Origin: a bacterium
GTDB taxonomy: Bacteria > UBA9089 > JASEGY01
Direction: 5' to 3'
Assembly (NCBI GenBank): GCA_030019105.1
Contig: JASEGY010000261.1
Coordinates: 1-5,507 of the forward strand
DNA length: 5,507 bases
Both the position numbers and the translations under genes were made by a program. The notes below the pieces were generated by a model. The model was not told the origin of the DNA and did not search any database. It worked only from the letters and a program-made list of their open reading frames with translations. This document shows, one piece after another, positions 1-5,469 of the stretch. Position 1 is the first letter of the stretch. The number at the start of each line of letters is the position of its first letter.

Positions 1-45
1 ACACAGATTGCCCCAAGTTATTGAGAAGGTACAAAATCGCAGATT

Positions 46-291
46 ATGCCCGCCTTGAGTATAAGATCAATTGTTCAATCAGTATTAGCGATGAAGATGG
101 AGATAAGATTTCTGAATTCGGCCGTTCTCTCCAATGCTATCTCTTTTGCTTATGATTACGATATAACTGTTTATGATGCCAGCTACATCTCCTTAGCTCA
201 AAATATCGGATATTCCCTTATAACCGCTGATGACAAACTTTACAAGAAGGTTAAAGAAATCGAATTTGTGCATTCATTAGCTCAAATTTGA
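46..291 (+). CDS. PIN-domain (VapC-type) protein, N-terminally truncated fragment, probably a broken gene
   Basis: The 81-residue product matches the C-terminal part of VapC-type PIN ribonucleases, the toxins of type II toxin-antitoxin pairs that cleave RNA with Mg2+ held by conserved acidic residues. Visible family features are the ITVYDASYISLAQ segment, with the late conserved Asp, and LITADDKLYKK, with the final Asp. Full VapC proteins are about 130 residues, and the first strand with its catalytic Asp and the following Glu are missing. The frame is closed upstream by TGA at 22-24. Reading back through that stop gives IAPSY then Glu, which resembles the segment before the PIN Glu, so a nonsense mutation plus small deletion is likely. 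The ATG at 46 has only a distant GAGAAGG (25-31). The gene ends convergently with the binding-protein gene, overlapping it by 10 nt. No antitoxin partner is visible; it would lie left of the window. Family assignment is good; an active product is unlikely. Confidence 0.6.
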   Translation: MPALSIRSIVQSVLAMKMEIRFLNSAVLSNAISFAYDYDITVYDASYISLAQNIGYSLITADDKLYKKVKEIEFVHSLAQI

Positions 292-1415
292 TCTTTTATT
301 CCCTTCTGCGCCTTCTCTGCATTAATCTTTACCTCCGGATGAATAAAGGAGGCCAGGTTGTGAATCGCCTCGGCAAACCGCACCGGCGTATGAAAAGAGT
401 GGCCGTCTATTGTGTATATCCGATTATTTTTCACGGCCTTAACCTCGCTGAATCCCGGCCGGGTTTTAATCTCCTCCACCCTTGCCTCTTGCTGTTCTTC
501 CTGCCAGTAAGAGATAATAATCACATCTGGGTTCCTGCTGATGACATATTCGGGTGAAAGCTCCATATATTGCCTGTCAAATTCACCGGCTAAATTAATT
601 CCACCCGCCAGCTCAATCAGCTCATTAATAGCCGCCCGGTTCCCATAGGTGCCATTTCCTGAACCCCACCAGTAGTAAACCAACGGCCGGCTCTTTGCCT
701 GAGAACTAATTTGGCCGGCCAGATCATCGATCTCGGACTTTATCTGCCCGGCCAGGTTTTCGGCCTCCTTTTCTTTACCCAGCAATACCCCTAACCGCTT
801 TATCTGCTCCAATCCAAAGGCCACATCTTCGACCGTAGTAAAGGCCGCATAAGGCAGCCCCCTCTTTTCAAATACCTCGGTGTATTTGCCCGGGCTATCC
901 GATGAACCATAAGGGATAATGAGATCAGGATTAAGCGAGACAATCTTTTCGATATTGGGATTGCTGAACTTCCCTACTCCCGGCTTTTCAAGCAGGGACG
1001 GATACCGGCGGACAGTCTCAGGATATGAGCGGGCAATACTGTCCTGCACGGCCACGATCCTTTCTCCTGCCCCCAGCTCAAATATGGCATCTACCGGACT
1101 GCTACTGATAACCACAATTCGTTCAGGCGACTTGGGCAGGACTATCTTTCGGCCAAGATCATCGCAGCCAATGATCTGGCCTTTAGGAATAGCTTGCTCT
1201 CTTGCACAGCCGGTTAAAATAACCACGAAGGCAAGAAGAATTGTGAGTTGTAGATTGCGGACTGCGGATTTAGAGAATAAACTCGACGACCCGCAAGGCC
1301 AAGCCGGCCTGGCGGGCCGAGCCGGCCTGGCGAGCCGAGCCGGCCTGGCGGGCCGAGCCGGCCTGGCAGCGGGTGCCCCGAACTCGAAACTCGAAACTCT
1401 CATCCTAATATTCAT
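282..1415 (-). CDS. ABC transporter periplasmic substrate-binding lipoprotein (cobalamin/Fe3+-siderophore, BtuF/FepB-like)
   Basis: This is a Peripla_BP_2-type binding protein that would capture a cobalamin- or siderophore-like ligand in the periplasm and deliver it to an inner-membrane permease. From ATG 1415 it has 377 residues. Cys70 sits in a lipobox (LTGC) after a hydrophobic core (LLAFVVI), so the mature lipoprotein is about 308 residues, a normal size. Family features follow: DDLGRKIVLPKSPERIVVIS at the start of the fold, NPDLII, the long inter-lobe helix around GLEQIKRLGVLLGKEKEAE, INELIELAGGINLA, SPEYVISRNPDVIII, and a C-terminal RIYTIDG plus FIHPE. No in-frame ATG, GTG or TTG lies near the signal peptide except a GTG inside its core. 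The usable starts are ATG 1415, with GGAGG at 1422-1426 inside the receptor gene, or ATG 1403. The extension encoded between start and lipobox is repeat DNA: heptads, then an 18-bp array giving an Arg-Pro-Ala-rich stretch, then heptads again. It follows the receptor with an 11-nt overlap, implying one transcript. No permease or ATPase gene follows. Function is sure at family level; ligand and true start are not. Confidence 0.9.
   Translation of the reverse strand: MNIRMRVSSFEFGAPAARPARPARPARLARPARPARPAWPCGSSSLFSKSAVRNLQLTILLAFVVILTGCAREQAIPKGQIIGCDDLGRKIVLPKSPERIVVISSSPVDAIFELGAGERIVAVQDSIARSYPETVRRYPSLLEKPGVGKFSNPNIEKIVSLNPDLIIPYGSSDSPGKYTEVFEKRGLPYAAFTTVEDVAFGLEQIKRLGVLLGKEKEAENLAGQIKSEIDDLAGQISSQAKSRPLVYYWWGSGNGTYGNRAAINELIELAGGINLAGEFDRQYMELSPEYVISRNPDVIIISYWQEEQQEARVEEIKTRPGFSEVKAVKNNRIYTIDGHSFHTPVRFAEAIHNLASFIHPEVKINAEKAQKGIKDQI
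1241..1275. repeat. Degenerate 7-bp tandem repeat abutting the binding-protein signal peptide
   Basis: Read on the plus strand, about five units of 7 bp stand in phase. TTGTAGA at 1248-1254 is followed by TTGCGGA at 1255-1261 and CTGCGGA at 1262-1268. TTGTGAG at 1241-1247 and TTTAGAG at 1269-1275 are more diverged ends. On the minus strand this DNA encodes the residues just before the hydrophobic core of the lipoprotein signal peptide, where the start codon and positive n-region would normally be. Confidence 0.7.
1303..1367. repeat. GC-rich 18-bp tandem repeat, 3.6 copies
   Basis: The unit GCCGGCCTGGCGGGCCGA occurs at 1303-1320 and again, identical, at 1339-1356. The copy at 1321-1338 differs by one base (CGAGCCGA instead of CGGGCCGA). 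A fourth, partial copy covers 1357-1367. Each unit contains an internal CGGCC/GGCCG complement, so single strands could form small hairpins. Because 18 is a multiple of three, copy-number change would not shift frame. On the minus strand, in the frame of the binding protein, each unit encodes six residues of type RPARPA, with one RLARPA. Composition is much more GC-rich than the surrounding genes. Confidence 0.95.
1382..1399. repeat. Perfect 7-bp tandem repeat (ACTCGAA, 2.6 copies)
   Basis: ACTCGAA at 1382-1388 and 1389-1395, then ACTC at 1396-1399, form a perfect heptad array. It lies immediately after the receptor stop codon (1405-1407, read leftward) and downstream of both possible start codons of the binding protein, which reads it as the segment after MRV. 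A related ACTCGA at 1281-1286 lies beyond the 18-bp array. Gain or loss of one unit would shift the binding-protein frame. Confidence 0.85.
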
Positions 1416-3612
1416 ACCTTGCCTCCACCGTAAATGTACGGCCAGGCGCTTTGTAATACTGGTAGTATTCCTTGTCAAAGAGATTATCTACCGCCAAAGA
1501 TAGCCTCAGGTTGTCCTTGAGAGTATATCCCATCTTAACATCTACTGTATTCACCGGATCCATCGCACCGTACACCCCCTCTTCCTTGTCAGAGTTATCT
1601 GAATTACCGTAGACCTTTTCCACCCAATGCCAGATGCAAGATGCGGTCAGGGCCTCTTTGTGAAAAGCAAGCCCTAAATTACACATCTTCTCCGGGACCC
1701 TTTCAAAATTCTTTCCCACACTATTCGGATCAGCCGGGTTCGAGGTGTATTCGGTATCCTGGCAGGTGTAGTTTCCAAAGGCATCCAAGCAGGGGGCAAG
1801 ATTTGCCTTAGCCTCAAGCTCAAACCCGGAAATCTTACCTTCACCGGCATTCTCTTTCCGCTTGAGCGTTGAAGTAATCACCTGATTATAGATAAGGCCT
1901 TCTATCTCACTTTGAAAATATGTGCCGGAAAGCCGTATCTTTTCACCTAAGCGCTGGTCAAGACCTATTTCCCAGGATTGGCTGGTTTCCGGATCAAGAT
2001 CAGGATTGCTTTCATACACCGTGCTCCCGTATGACCAGGTTCTGTATAACTCACCAGCAGTTGGAGGCCTGAATGCCTTGCCCCAGGAGGCTCGAATCCC
2101 ATCCAGCCTGTATATTCCTTGCTCAAATTCCGGCTTGTAAAGAAGCCCCACTTTAGGAGAAAAGGCGCTCTTTTCCTTATCCTCGTATTCAGTCAAAGGA
2201 GTGTCACCGGCGTCATCAAAACACGAGCCATCGTAGTTCTTCCAGGCATCATATCTGCTACCCAGGAAGAGGGTTAAGTTCTCGACCGGTTCTACTTCAG
2301 CCTGGGCATAGACGGCGCTTGCTCTTGCCTTCCCCTTTGCTTCATAATATGGGTCAGTGGTCTTCCTGGAGTCCTCATCCTTCCAGTCAGTGAGTTTCCA
2401 CTCTTTGGCCTCCACCTTATCTGTGCGATAGTTCAGGCCAATAGTTAGAAGATCATTCTCACGGAAAGGGATATCTGACTGGGCTTCGAGTTGAAAGGCA
2501 TTATTGGGCGATGTCTCATTAAGTTTACCCGGTCCTCCCTGGGCTGTAGCACCGCTCTCCTGGCCGACCCAGAAACTCTGGCGGTCATTAAGAGTCCACT
2601 TCCCTTTCAGACCAACTGCTCCCACTAAGCTCTCATAACTGAAGTGATAGATATTATTGTCGGTTTTCCCCCAGCTTGACAAGAAATCATAAGGCTTGAT
2701 GCTAATATACTTACCATTCCCCAGATCGACCTTGCCGTCATCAACCGGCTTGCCGGCTGCATCCTTAAGGTAACTCTGCGGATCACGATAGCCGTATTCA
2801 CGCCTTCCGCCAGTATAAGATAGGGACAGATTAGAGGTGGGATTTATGGAGTAGGTGAACTTACCGCTGTACTGGTCCTGATCCCAATAATTTTTGCCGG
2901 CATCCCCGATTAAATATCTTTCATTGCCTTTGGAGTCCTTTGTCTCTTCCCAGCCTGTTACCGGAATATCTCCGTCGCCGGTTTTAGCCGATTTGACGGT
3001 CAGATTTGTCCTCTCCCCTTCACTTGACTTCTTCTCAAAATTGAGCAGGAAGGCGAGATTACCAATCTTATTTCCATAACCCAGGGAATGGTGATAAGTA
3101 TTGTAAGCAGAAGCCGAGCTCTTAATTGAAAAGCCCTCTTTCTTAGGAGTCTTAGTGATGATATTTATCACCCCGGCCATGGCATATCCGCCATAGAGAC
3201 TCGAGGCCGGCCCCTTGACTACCTCTATCTTTTCCACATTCTCCAGGGGTATGGCCGACCACTCAACACCACCATTATATGCATCATTTAAGGGCTGACC
3301 ATCAAGAAGCACCAGGGTTCTTTGGTTCCCGGTAAATCCCCGCAGGGTAACATTATTGGTGGTGTCCGCAAATTTTCCCCGTTTAAGATACGCCCCTGCT
3401 TCATATTTGAGCGCTTCATCCACAAAGGTGGCCATTATCTTCTCCACCTCATCCTTTGTAACCACTGAAGCGCTAACCGGCACATCCTCAATCTTCTTTT
3501 CTCCCCTGGTGGCCGTGACTACTACCTCTTCTAATTCAACCGCCTCTTTCCCCATACAAAGTGAAGTGAATGCAGCCAAAATGGCAAATATTGCTAATAG
3601 TTTCTTAAACAT
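1405..3612 (-). CDS. TonB-dependent outer-membrane receptor (BtuB/CirA-like)
   Basis: The 735-residue product is a ligand-gated outer-membrane porin that imports a scarce, large ligand (cobalamin, siderophore or similar) using energy relayed by TonB. Residues 1-24 are a Sec signal peptide (MFKKLLAIFAILAAF). The TonB box is LEEVVVTA at 27-34. The plug domain covers about 40-155, with TLRGF at 89-93, LDGQPLND at 103-110 and IEVVKGPASSLYGG at 129-142. The beta-barrel follows, with FRPPTAGELY at 514-523 and NPDLDPETS at 536-544. The C-terminus has DNLFDKEYY at 709-717, PGRTF at 723-727 and a terminal Tyr, as needed for barrel assembly. The length is typical and the gene looks intact. Start ATG 3612 is supported by AGGAGG on the minus strand (plus positions 3621-3626), 8 nt upstream. 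The binding-protein start overlaps its 3' end by 11 nt, so the pair is probably one operon, and the partner suggests a cobalamin or iron-chelate substrate. No Fur box or cobalamin riboswitch was recognised upstream, so ligand and control stay open. Confidence 0.95.
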   Translation of the reverse strand: MFKKLLAIFAILAAFTSLCMGKEAVELEEVVVTATRGEKKIEDVPVSASVVTKDEVEKIMATFVDEALKYEAGAYLKRGKFADTTNNVTLRGFTGNQRTLVLLDGQPLNDAYNGGVEWSAIPLENVEKIEVVKGPASSLYGGYAMAGVINIITKTPKKEGFSIKSSASAYNTYHHSLGYGNKIGNLAFLLNFEKKSSEGERTNLTVKSAKTGDGDIPVTGWEETKDSKGNERYLIGDAGKNYWDQDQYSGKFTYSINPTSNLSLSYTGGRREYGYRDPQSYLKDAAGKPVDDGKVDLGNGKYISIKPYDFLSSWGKTDNNIYHFSYESLVGAVGLKGKWTLNDRQSFWVGQESGATAQGGPGKLNETSPNNAFQLEAQSDIPFRENDLLTIGLNYRTDKVEAKEWKLTDWKDEDSRKTTDPYYEAKGKARASAVYAQAEVEPVENLTLFLGSRYDAWKNYDGSCFDDAGDTPLTEYEDKEKSAFSPKVGLLYKPEFEQGIYRLDGIRASWGKAFRPPTAGELYRTWSYGSTVYESNPDLDPETSQSWEIGLDQRLGEKIRLSGTYFQSEIEGLIYNQVITSTLKRKENAGEGKISGFELEAKANLAPCLDAFGNYTCQDTEYTSNPADPNSVGKNFERVPEKMCNLGLAFHKEALTASCIWHWVEKVYGNSDNSDKEEGVYGAMDPVNTVDVKMGYTLKDNLRLSLAVDNLFDKEYYQYYKAPGRTFTVEARYEY
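1422..1426 (-). promoter_or_regulatory. Ribosome binding site inside the receptor gene that decides the binding-protein start
   Basis: On the minus strand GGAGG is followed, after 6 nt, by the ATG at 1415-1413. The site lies within the codons for Val-Glu-Ala near the receptor C-terminus, so translation of the binding protein would be coupled to the receptor. The ATG at 1403 has only an immediately adjacent AGG and is less favoured. This is the best support for a start upstream of the repeats. Confidence 0.55.
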
Positions 3613-3652
3613 CCTACCTTACCTCCTTTTTGTCTTACCTTTCATAGTCTTA

Positions 3653-3680
3653 CCTGACTCCTGATACCTGAAGCTTACGT
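3653..3680. repeat. 7-bp-period repeat in the receptor 5' leader
   Basis: CCTGA recurs every 7 bp: CCTGACT at 3653-3659, CCTGATA at 3660-3666 and CCTGAAG at 3667-3673, with a diverged unit at 3674-3680. Closer to the receptor start, GTCTTACCT occurs twice (3632-3640 and 3647-3655), and its core CTTACCT occurs a third time at 3618-3624, overlapping the receptor Shine-Dalgarno region. On the receptor transcript these read as AGGTAAG repeated at 15-16 nt spacing. Confidence 0.75.
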
Positions 3681-3706
3681 TAAATAATCACCTTAGCACT
3701 TTTTTC

Positions 3707-3735
3707 TTGACATCCCTCCCTTCTTATTGTATATT
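3707..3735 (+). promoter_or_regulatory. Sigma-70-type promoter of the antitoxin-toxin operon
   Basis: A consensus -35 box TTGACA (3707-3712) is separated by exactly 17 bp from the -10 box TATATT (3730-3735, five of six consensus bases). It points at the antitoxin start at 3775, with a predicted transcription start near 3742. AAAGGAG at 3761-3767 gives a strong ribosome binding site 7 nt before the ATG. The receptor is transcribed divergently from the same region. A much weaker minus-strand candidate, TTGCAT at 3756-3751 and TATACA at 3733-3728 with a 17-bp gap, overlaps this promoter. Confidence 0.75.
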
Positions 3736-3744
3736 AACTGTACG
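3728..3744 (+). promoter_or_regulatory. Candidate antitoxin operator overlapping the -10 box
   Basis: TGTATA (3728-3733) and TGTACG (3739-3744), 11 bp apart, each differ by one base from TGTACA, the core known for YefM-family operators. They cover the -10 box and the expected transcription start, where a self-repressing antitoxin-toxin complex would bind. This is an inference from position and weak motif similarity; neither copy is exact. Confidence 0.3.
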
Positions 3745-3774
3745 TTTATCATGCAATTTTAAAGGAGAAGTACC

Positions 3775-4056
3775 ATGAAAATTGAGATTGACAATCTCAG
3801 CTCAGTTTCTAAATTCAGAAATGAAACCGCTTCAATTCTCTCCGCGATAAAGGAAACGCACAGTCCTGTTATCTTAACCCAACGAGGACACCCCTCCTTT
3901 GTGCTGGAAGAAATTGATACTTATCGCCAGAAGACCGAAAGGCTCGAAGTGCTTGAGGATATATTTGCCTCCCTTCAAGAAATAGAAAAGGGTGAAACCA
4001 TTCCCAACGATGAAGTAATGGCCGATTTAGAGAAAAGGCTTCAAGAATATCAATGA
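3775..4056 (+). CDS. Type II antitoxin, Phd/YefM family
   Basis: This 93-residue protein would bind and neutralise the toxin encoded next to it and repress their shared promoter. The N-terminal DNA-binding Phd/YefM fold covers about residues 1-55, seen in the ISILSAIKETHSP-like region (TASILSAIKETHSP), then VILTQRGHPSFVLEEIDTYRQ, which matches the family pattern 'Pv.iT.rG.p..vl...e.Y'. The charged C-terminal tail (about 56-93, with LQEIEKGETIPNDEVMADLE) is the usual toxin-binding part. Length is typical. The ATG at 3775 has AAAGGAG 7 nt upstream and a near-consensus promoter. The stop codon overlaps the toxin start as ATGA (4053-4056), which implies translational coupling. Family assignment is firm; the pairing is clear from context. 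Confidence 0.9.
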   Translation: MKIEIDNLSSVSKFRNETASILSAIKETHSPVILTQRGHPSFVLEEIDTYRQKTERLEVLEDIFASLQEIEKGETIPNDEVMADLEKRLQEYQ

Positions 4057-4346
4057 GAATAGATTGGTCACTCACGGCTAAAAAGCGATTGGTGGAAATA
4101 TTTGACTATATCGCTCAAGATAATGTTCAGGCTGCGGCGAGATTTACCAAACAGCTTAAAGAACAGACTAAAAAGCTTTCTCGTTTTCCAAAAATAGGAA
4201 GAGTTGTGCCAGAGATCAATATACCCAATATTCGTGAGATTATTTTTGGTAACTACCGCATTATTTACCAAATACAGAAGAAAAGTATTTACATTCTTAC
4301 CATTCGACATGGGGCTCAACAGCTTTTTCCCGACAATTTCTTATGA
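4053..4346 (+). CDS. Type II toxin, RelE/ParE family
   Basis: The 97-residue product has the RelE/ParE toxin pattern in order: IDWSLTAKKRLVEIFDYIAQDN with the two N-terminal helices, AAARFTKQL, LSRFPKIGRVVPE, then IREIIFGNYRIIYQI and ILTIRHGAQQL at the C-terminal sheet. The 'GR.vpE', 'iRE.i.g.YRiiY' and 'i..vRHg' segments are characteristic. RelE members cleave mRNA on ribosomes and ParE members poison DNA gyrase; sequence alone does not settle which this is, although the motif style is closer to ParE-type plasmid-stabilisation proteins. The start overlaps the antitoxin stop by 4 nt. The gene is full length and looks intact. It ends 93 nt before the convergent tonB stop, with no clear hairpin terminator between them. 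Confidence 0.92.
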   Translation: MRIDWSLTAKKRLVEIFDYIAQDNVQAAARFTKQLKEQTKKLSRFPKIGRVVPEINIPNIREIIFGNYRIIYQIQKKSIYILTIRHGAQQLFPDNFL

Positions 4347-4382
4347 ACCTTCTGCATCGTTGTCTCTCAGTCAGCCATATAT

Positions 4383-4394
4383 TCAGGAGTCAGG
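4383..4394. repeat. 7-bp-period repeat between the toxin and tonB
   Basis: TCAGGAG at 4383-4389 is followed in phase by TCAGG at 4390-4394 and then AT. This is the only structured element in the convergent gap 4347-4439. A run of seven T follows at 4405-4411, but only a weak AT-rich fold (GATATC, ATCGAT) precedes it, so no terminator is called. Confidence 0.55.
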
Positions 4395-4439
4395 ATATCA
4401 TCGATTTTTTTATTCTTCTTGGCGTGGTTTGTGAAAAAT

Positions 4440-5180
4440 TCACTCCTCTATCAATCTATAGACGATAGGGATGGTTATCTTCAATCTTTCCCCTAAGCCT
4501 TCAGGCAGCTTTGAAAATGGGGACGCCCGCTTGATGGTGGCTAAGGCCGCCTCATCAAGCATCTTGTAACCGGATGATTCTACTATTCTTATATCACCTC
4601 CTTTTCCTTCCTGGCTAATAGTAAACTCAACCTTTACTATCCCCTCAAGCCCCCTTTGTCTTGCCCATTTGGGATAATACTTTGCCTGCTCGATCTCCCT
4701 CCTGACTAAAATCAGGAAGTCCTCCCTTGCCTTCTTGCGCTCATCTGTTTCTGTAAACTGATGAGGGCGCGAAGCCACCTTTACCGGAGGGATGCTTACA
4801 ACATCCTGAGCACGGGTTACAACCTTTCTTACTTCTTTAACCTGAGGGAAAACATCCTTAACCTCAGGCAAAGGGGTTGTCGCCTTCAATCCCGGCTCCG
4901 GTCCCGGTCCCGACTCCGGCTCTGGTGGCGGAGGCTCTGGTTCCGGTTCCAGATCAGGTTCCGGCTCAGGCGGCAGAAGCTCCGGCTCTATTGGTGAAGG
5001 TTCTTCCTCTTCAATCACCACTTCTTCTACAGGATGTGGCAGCTCAATCTCAATAGAGACCATCTCAATTACCATCTCCTGCTCAGTCTCAGGAGGGCTG
5101 AGACTGAAAGAAGAAAGCAAGCCTGTATGCACAATAAGAGAAAGGATAAAGGTGCCGGTTGTAATTCTATCTTTTGTCAT
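4440..5180 (-). CDS. tonB: TonB energy-transducing protein
   Basis: This protein spans the periplasm and couples the inner-membrane proton gradient to outer-membrane TonB-dependent receptors such as the one encoded nearby. From ATG 5180 it has 246 residues. One membrane segment lies at about 9-28 and contains S14-x3-H18, matching the Ser16/His20 pair that E. coli TonB uses to engage ExbB/ExbD. Residues 55-97 are a Glu-Pro-rich rod (PEPEPDLEPEPEPPPPEPE). The TonB C-terminal domain covers about 167-243, with YYPKWARQRGLEGIVKVEF, then ESSGYKMLDEAAL and ASPFSKLPEGL. The rod is almost wholly acidic, without the Lys-Pro block of E. coli TonB. A TTG start at 5228 would add 16 residues (with GQWSGIRGQ) from heptad repeat DNA and overlap exbD by 41 nt, so ATG 5180 is preferred. 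It follows exbD after 7 nt; the only Shine-Dalgarno-like sequence is GGGG within the repeat. Confidence 0.93.
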   Translation of the reverse strand: MTKDRITTGTFILSLIVHTGLLSSFSLSPPETEQEMVIEMVSIEIELPHPVEEVVIEEEEPSPIEPELLPPEPEPDLEPEPEPPPPEPESGPGPEPGLKATTPLPEVKDVFPQVKEVRKVVTRAQDVVSIPPVKVASRPHQFTETDERKKAREDFLILVRREIEQAKYYPKWARQRGLEGIVKVEFTISQEGKGGDIRIVESSGYKMLDEAALATIKRASPFSKLPEGLGERLKITIPIVYRLIEE

Positions 5181-5181
5181 T

Positions 5182-5209
5182 TGACCCCTAATCCCTGACC
5201 ACTGCCCCC
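5182..5209. repeat. 7-bp-period repeat across the exbD-tonB junction
   Basis: Four in-phase units fill this junction: TGACCCC at 5182-5188, TAATCCC at 5189-5195, then TGACCAC at 5196-5202 and TGCCCCC at 5203-5209. On the minus strand it encodes the last residues of the ExbD product (QGAVVRD), supplies its stop codon, and provides the purine-rich GGGG ahead of the tonB ATG. Confidence 0.75.
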
Positions 5210-5451
5210 TGTTTATAAAGAGTAGCAATGGAGAGCCTCCTTACCCCACAGCCCCTGGCTGCATCCATTACCCCGGTGATTATCTTCAGCCACGCATTCT
5301 CATCGGATTTGATCTCGACAAGCTTTTCCGGATCCTGGAGGATTATATCTCCCAGAATCTTACTCAACTCCTGAAGGGAGACCTCCTTGTCATTTATGTA
5401 GATTCGCTCATCATGGTCAACGAAGATGTTGACCTTCTCTTCATCTATCAT
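5188..5451 (-). CDS. exbD: ExbD/TolR-family protein, periplasmic domain only (missing membrane helix)
   Basis: ExbD works with ExbB in the inner membrane to harness the proton gradient for TonB. The 87 residues from ATG 5451 align with the periplasmic domain: KVNIFVDHDERIYINDKEVS fits the 'v.v..dg.iyvng..v' strand pair, LVEIKSDENAW the strand before the long helix, and VMDAARGCGVRRLSIAT the final helix-strand. ExbD is normally about 140 residues with a cytoplasmic tail, a membrane helix carrying an essential Asp, and a linker; all of these are absent. The frame is closed upstream by TGA at 5473-5475 within heptad repeats, and no Shine-Dalgarno sequence precedes the ATG. The membrane half may be a separate reading frame to the right of the window, or the gene may be broken. 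The C-terminal seven residues come from repeat DNA. TolR is the alternative family name; adjacency to tonB favours ExbD. Confidence 0.75.
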   Translation of the reverse strand: MIDEEKVNIFVDHDERIYINDKEVSLQELSKILGDIILQDPEKLVEIKSDENAWLKIITGVMDAARGCGVRRLSIATLYKQGAVVRD

Positions 5452-5469
5452 CAAGGGTAAGAGCCAAAG

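Larger units (their letters stand above)
3653..4394. repeat. 12-bp perfect inverted repeats bracketing the toxin-antitoxin operon
   Basis: CCTGACTCCTGA at 3653-3664 is the exact reverse complement of TCAGGAGTCAGG at 4383-4394. The 742-bp span between and including them contains exactly the antitoxin promoter and both toxin-antitoxin genes. Both arms are also 7-bp-period repeats, so the match could come from a common intergenic repeat family rather than the ends of a mobile unit. No target-site duplication is evident outside the arms, and there is no transposase. Confidence 0.5.

Noticed and set aside
1..45. TGA recoded as Trp to keep the PIN gene whole
   Set aside because: The binding-protein, tonB, antitoxin and toxin genes all end naturally at TGA in this window.
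1303..1367. CRISPR array
   Set aside because: The 18-bp units are directly contiguous without spacers, and no cas genes are present.
1416..1478. Upstream TTG start (1478) for the binding protein
   Set aside because: It would lie deep in the receptor gene, is a weaker start codon, and adds no recognisable sequence; ATG 1415 has a good ribosome binding site.
919..1503. Long plus-strand reading frame antisense to the binding protein, with a GLAGRAGLA stretch
   Set aside because: It lies opposite a clear family-supported gene, resembles no known protein, and is open mainly because the 18-bp repeat lacks stops.
3556..3612. Lipobox in the receptor signal peptide around Cys19
   Set aside because: The residue before the Cys is Leu, which does not fit a lipobox; a standard Sec signal peptide is the better reading.
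3613..3774. Cobalamin riboswitch or Fur box ahead of the receptor
   Set aside because: No recognisable conserved cobalamin-box core or convincing GATAAT-type iron box was found, and the leader is short for a cobalamin riboswitch.
4395..4439. Rho-independent terminator after the toxin gene
   Set aside because: There is a T run at 4405-4411, but only a weak AT-rich stem before it.
4761..4997. Plus-strand Arg-rich reading frame opposite the TonB proline-rich region
   Set aside because: It is a low-complexity shadow of the Glu-Pro codons of tonB.
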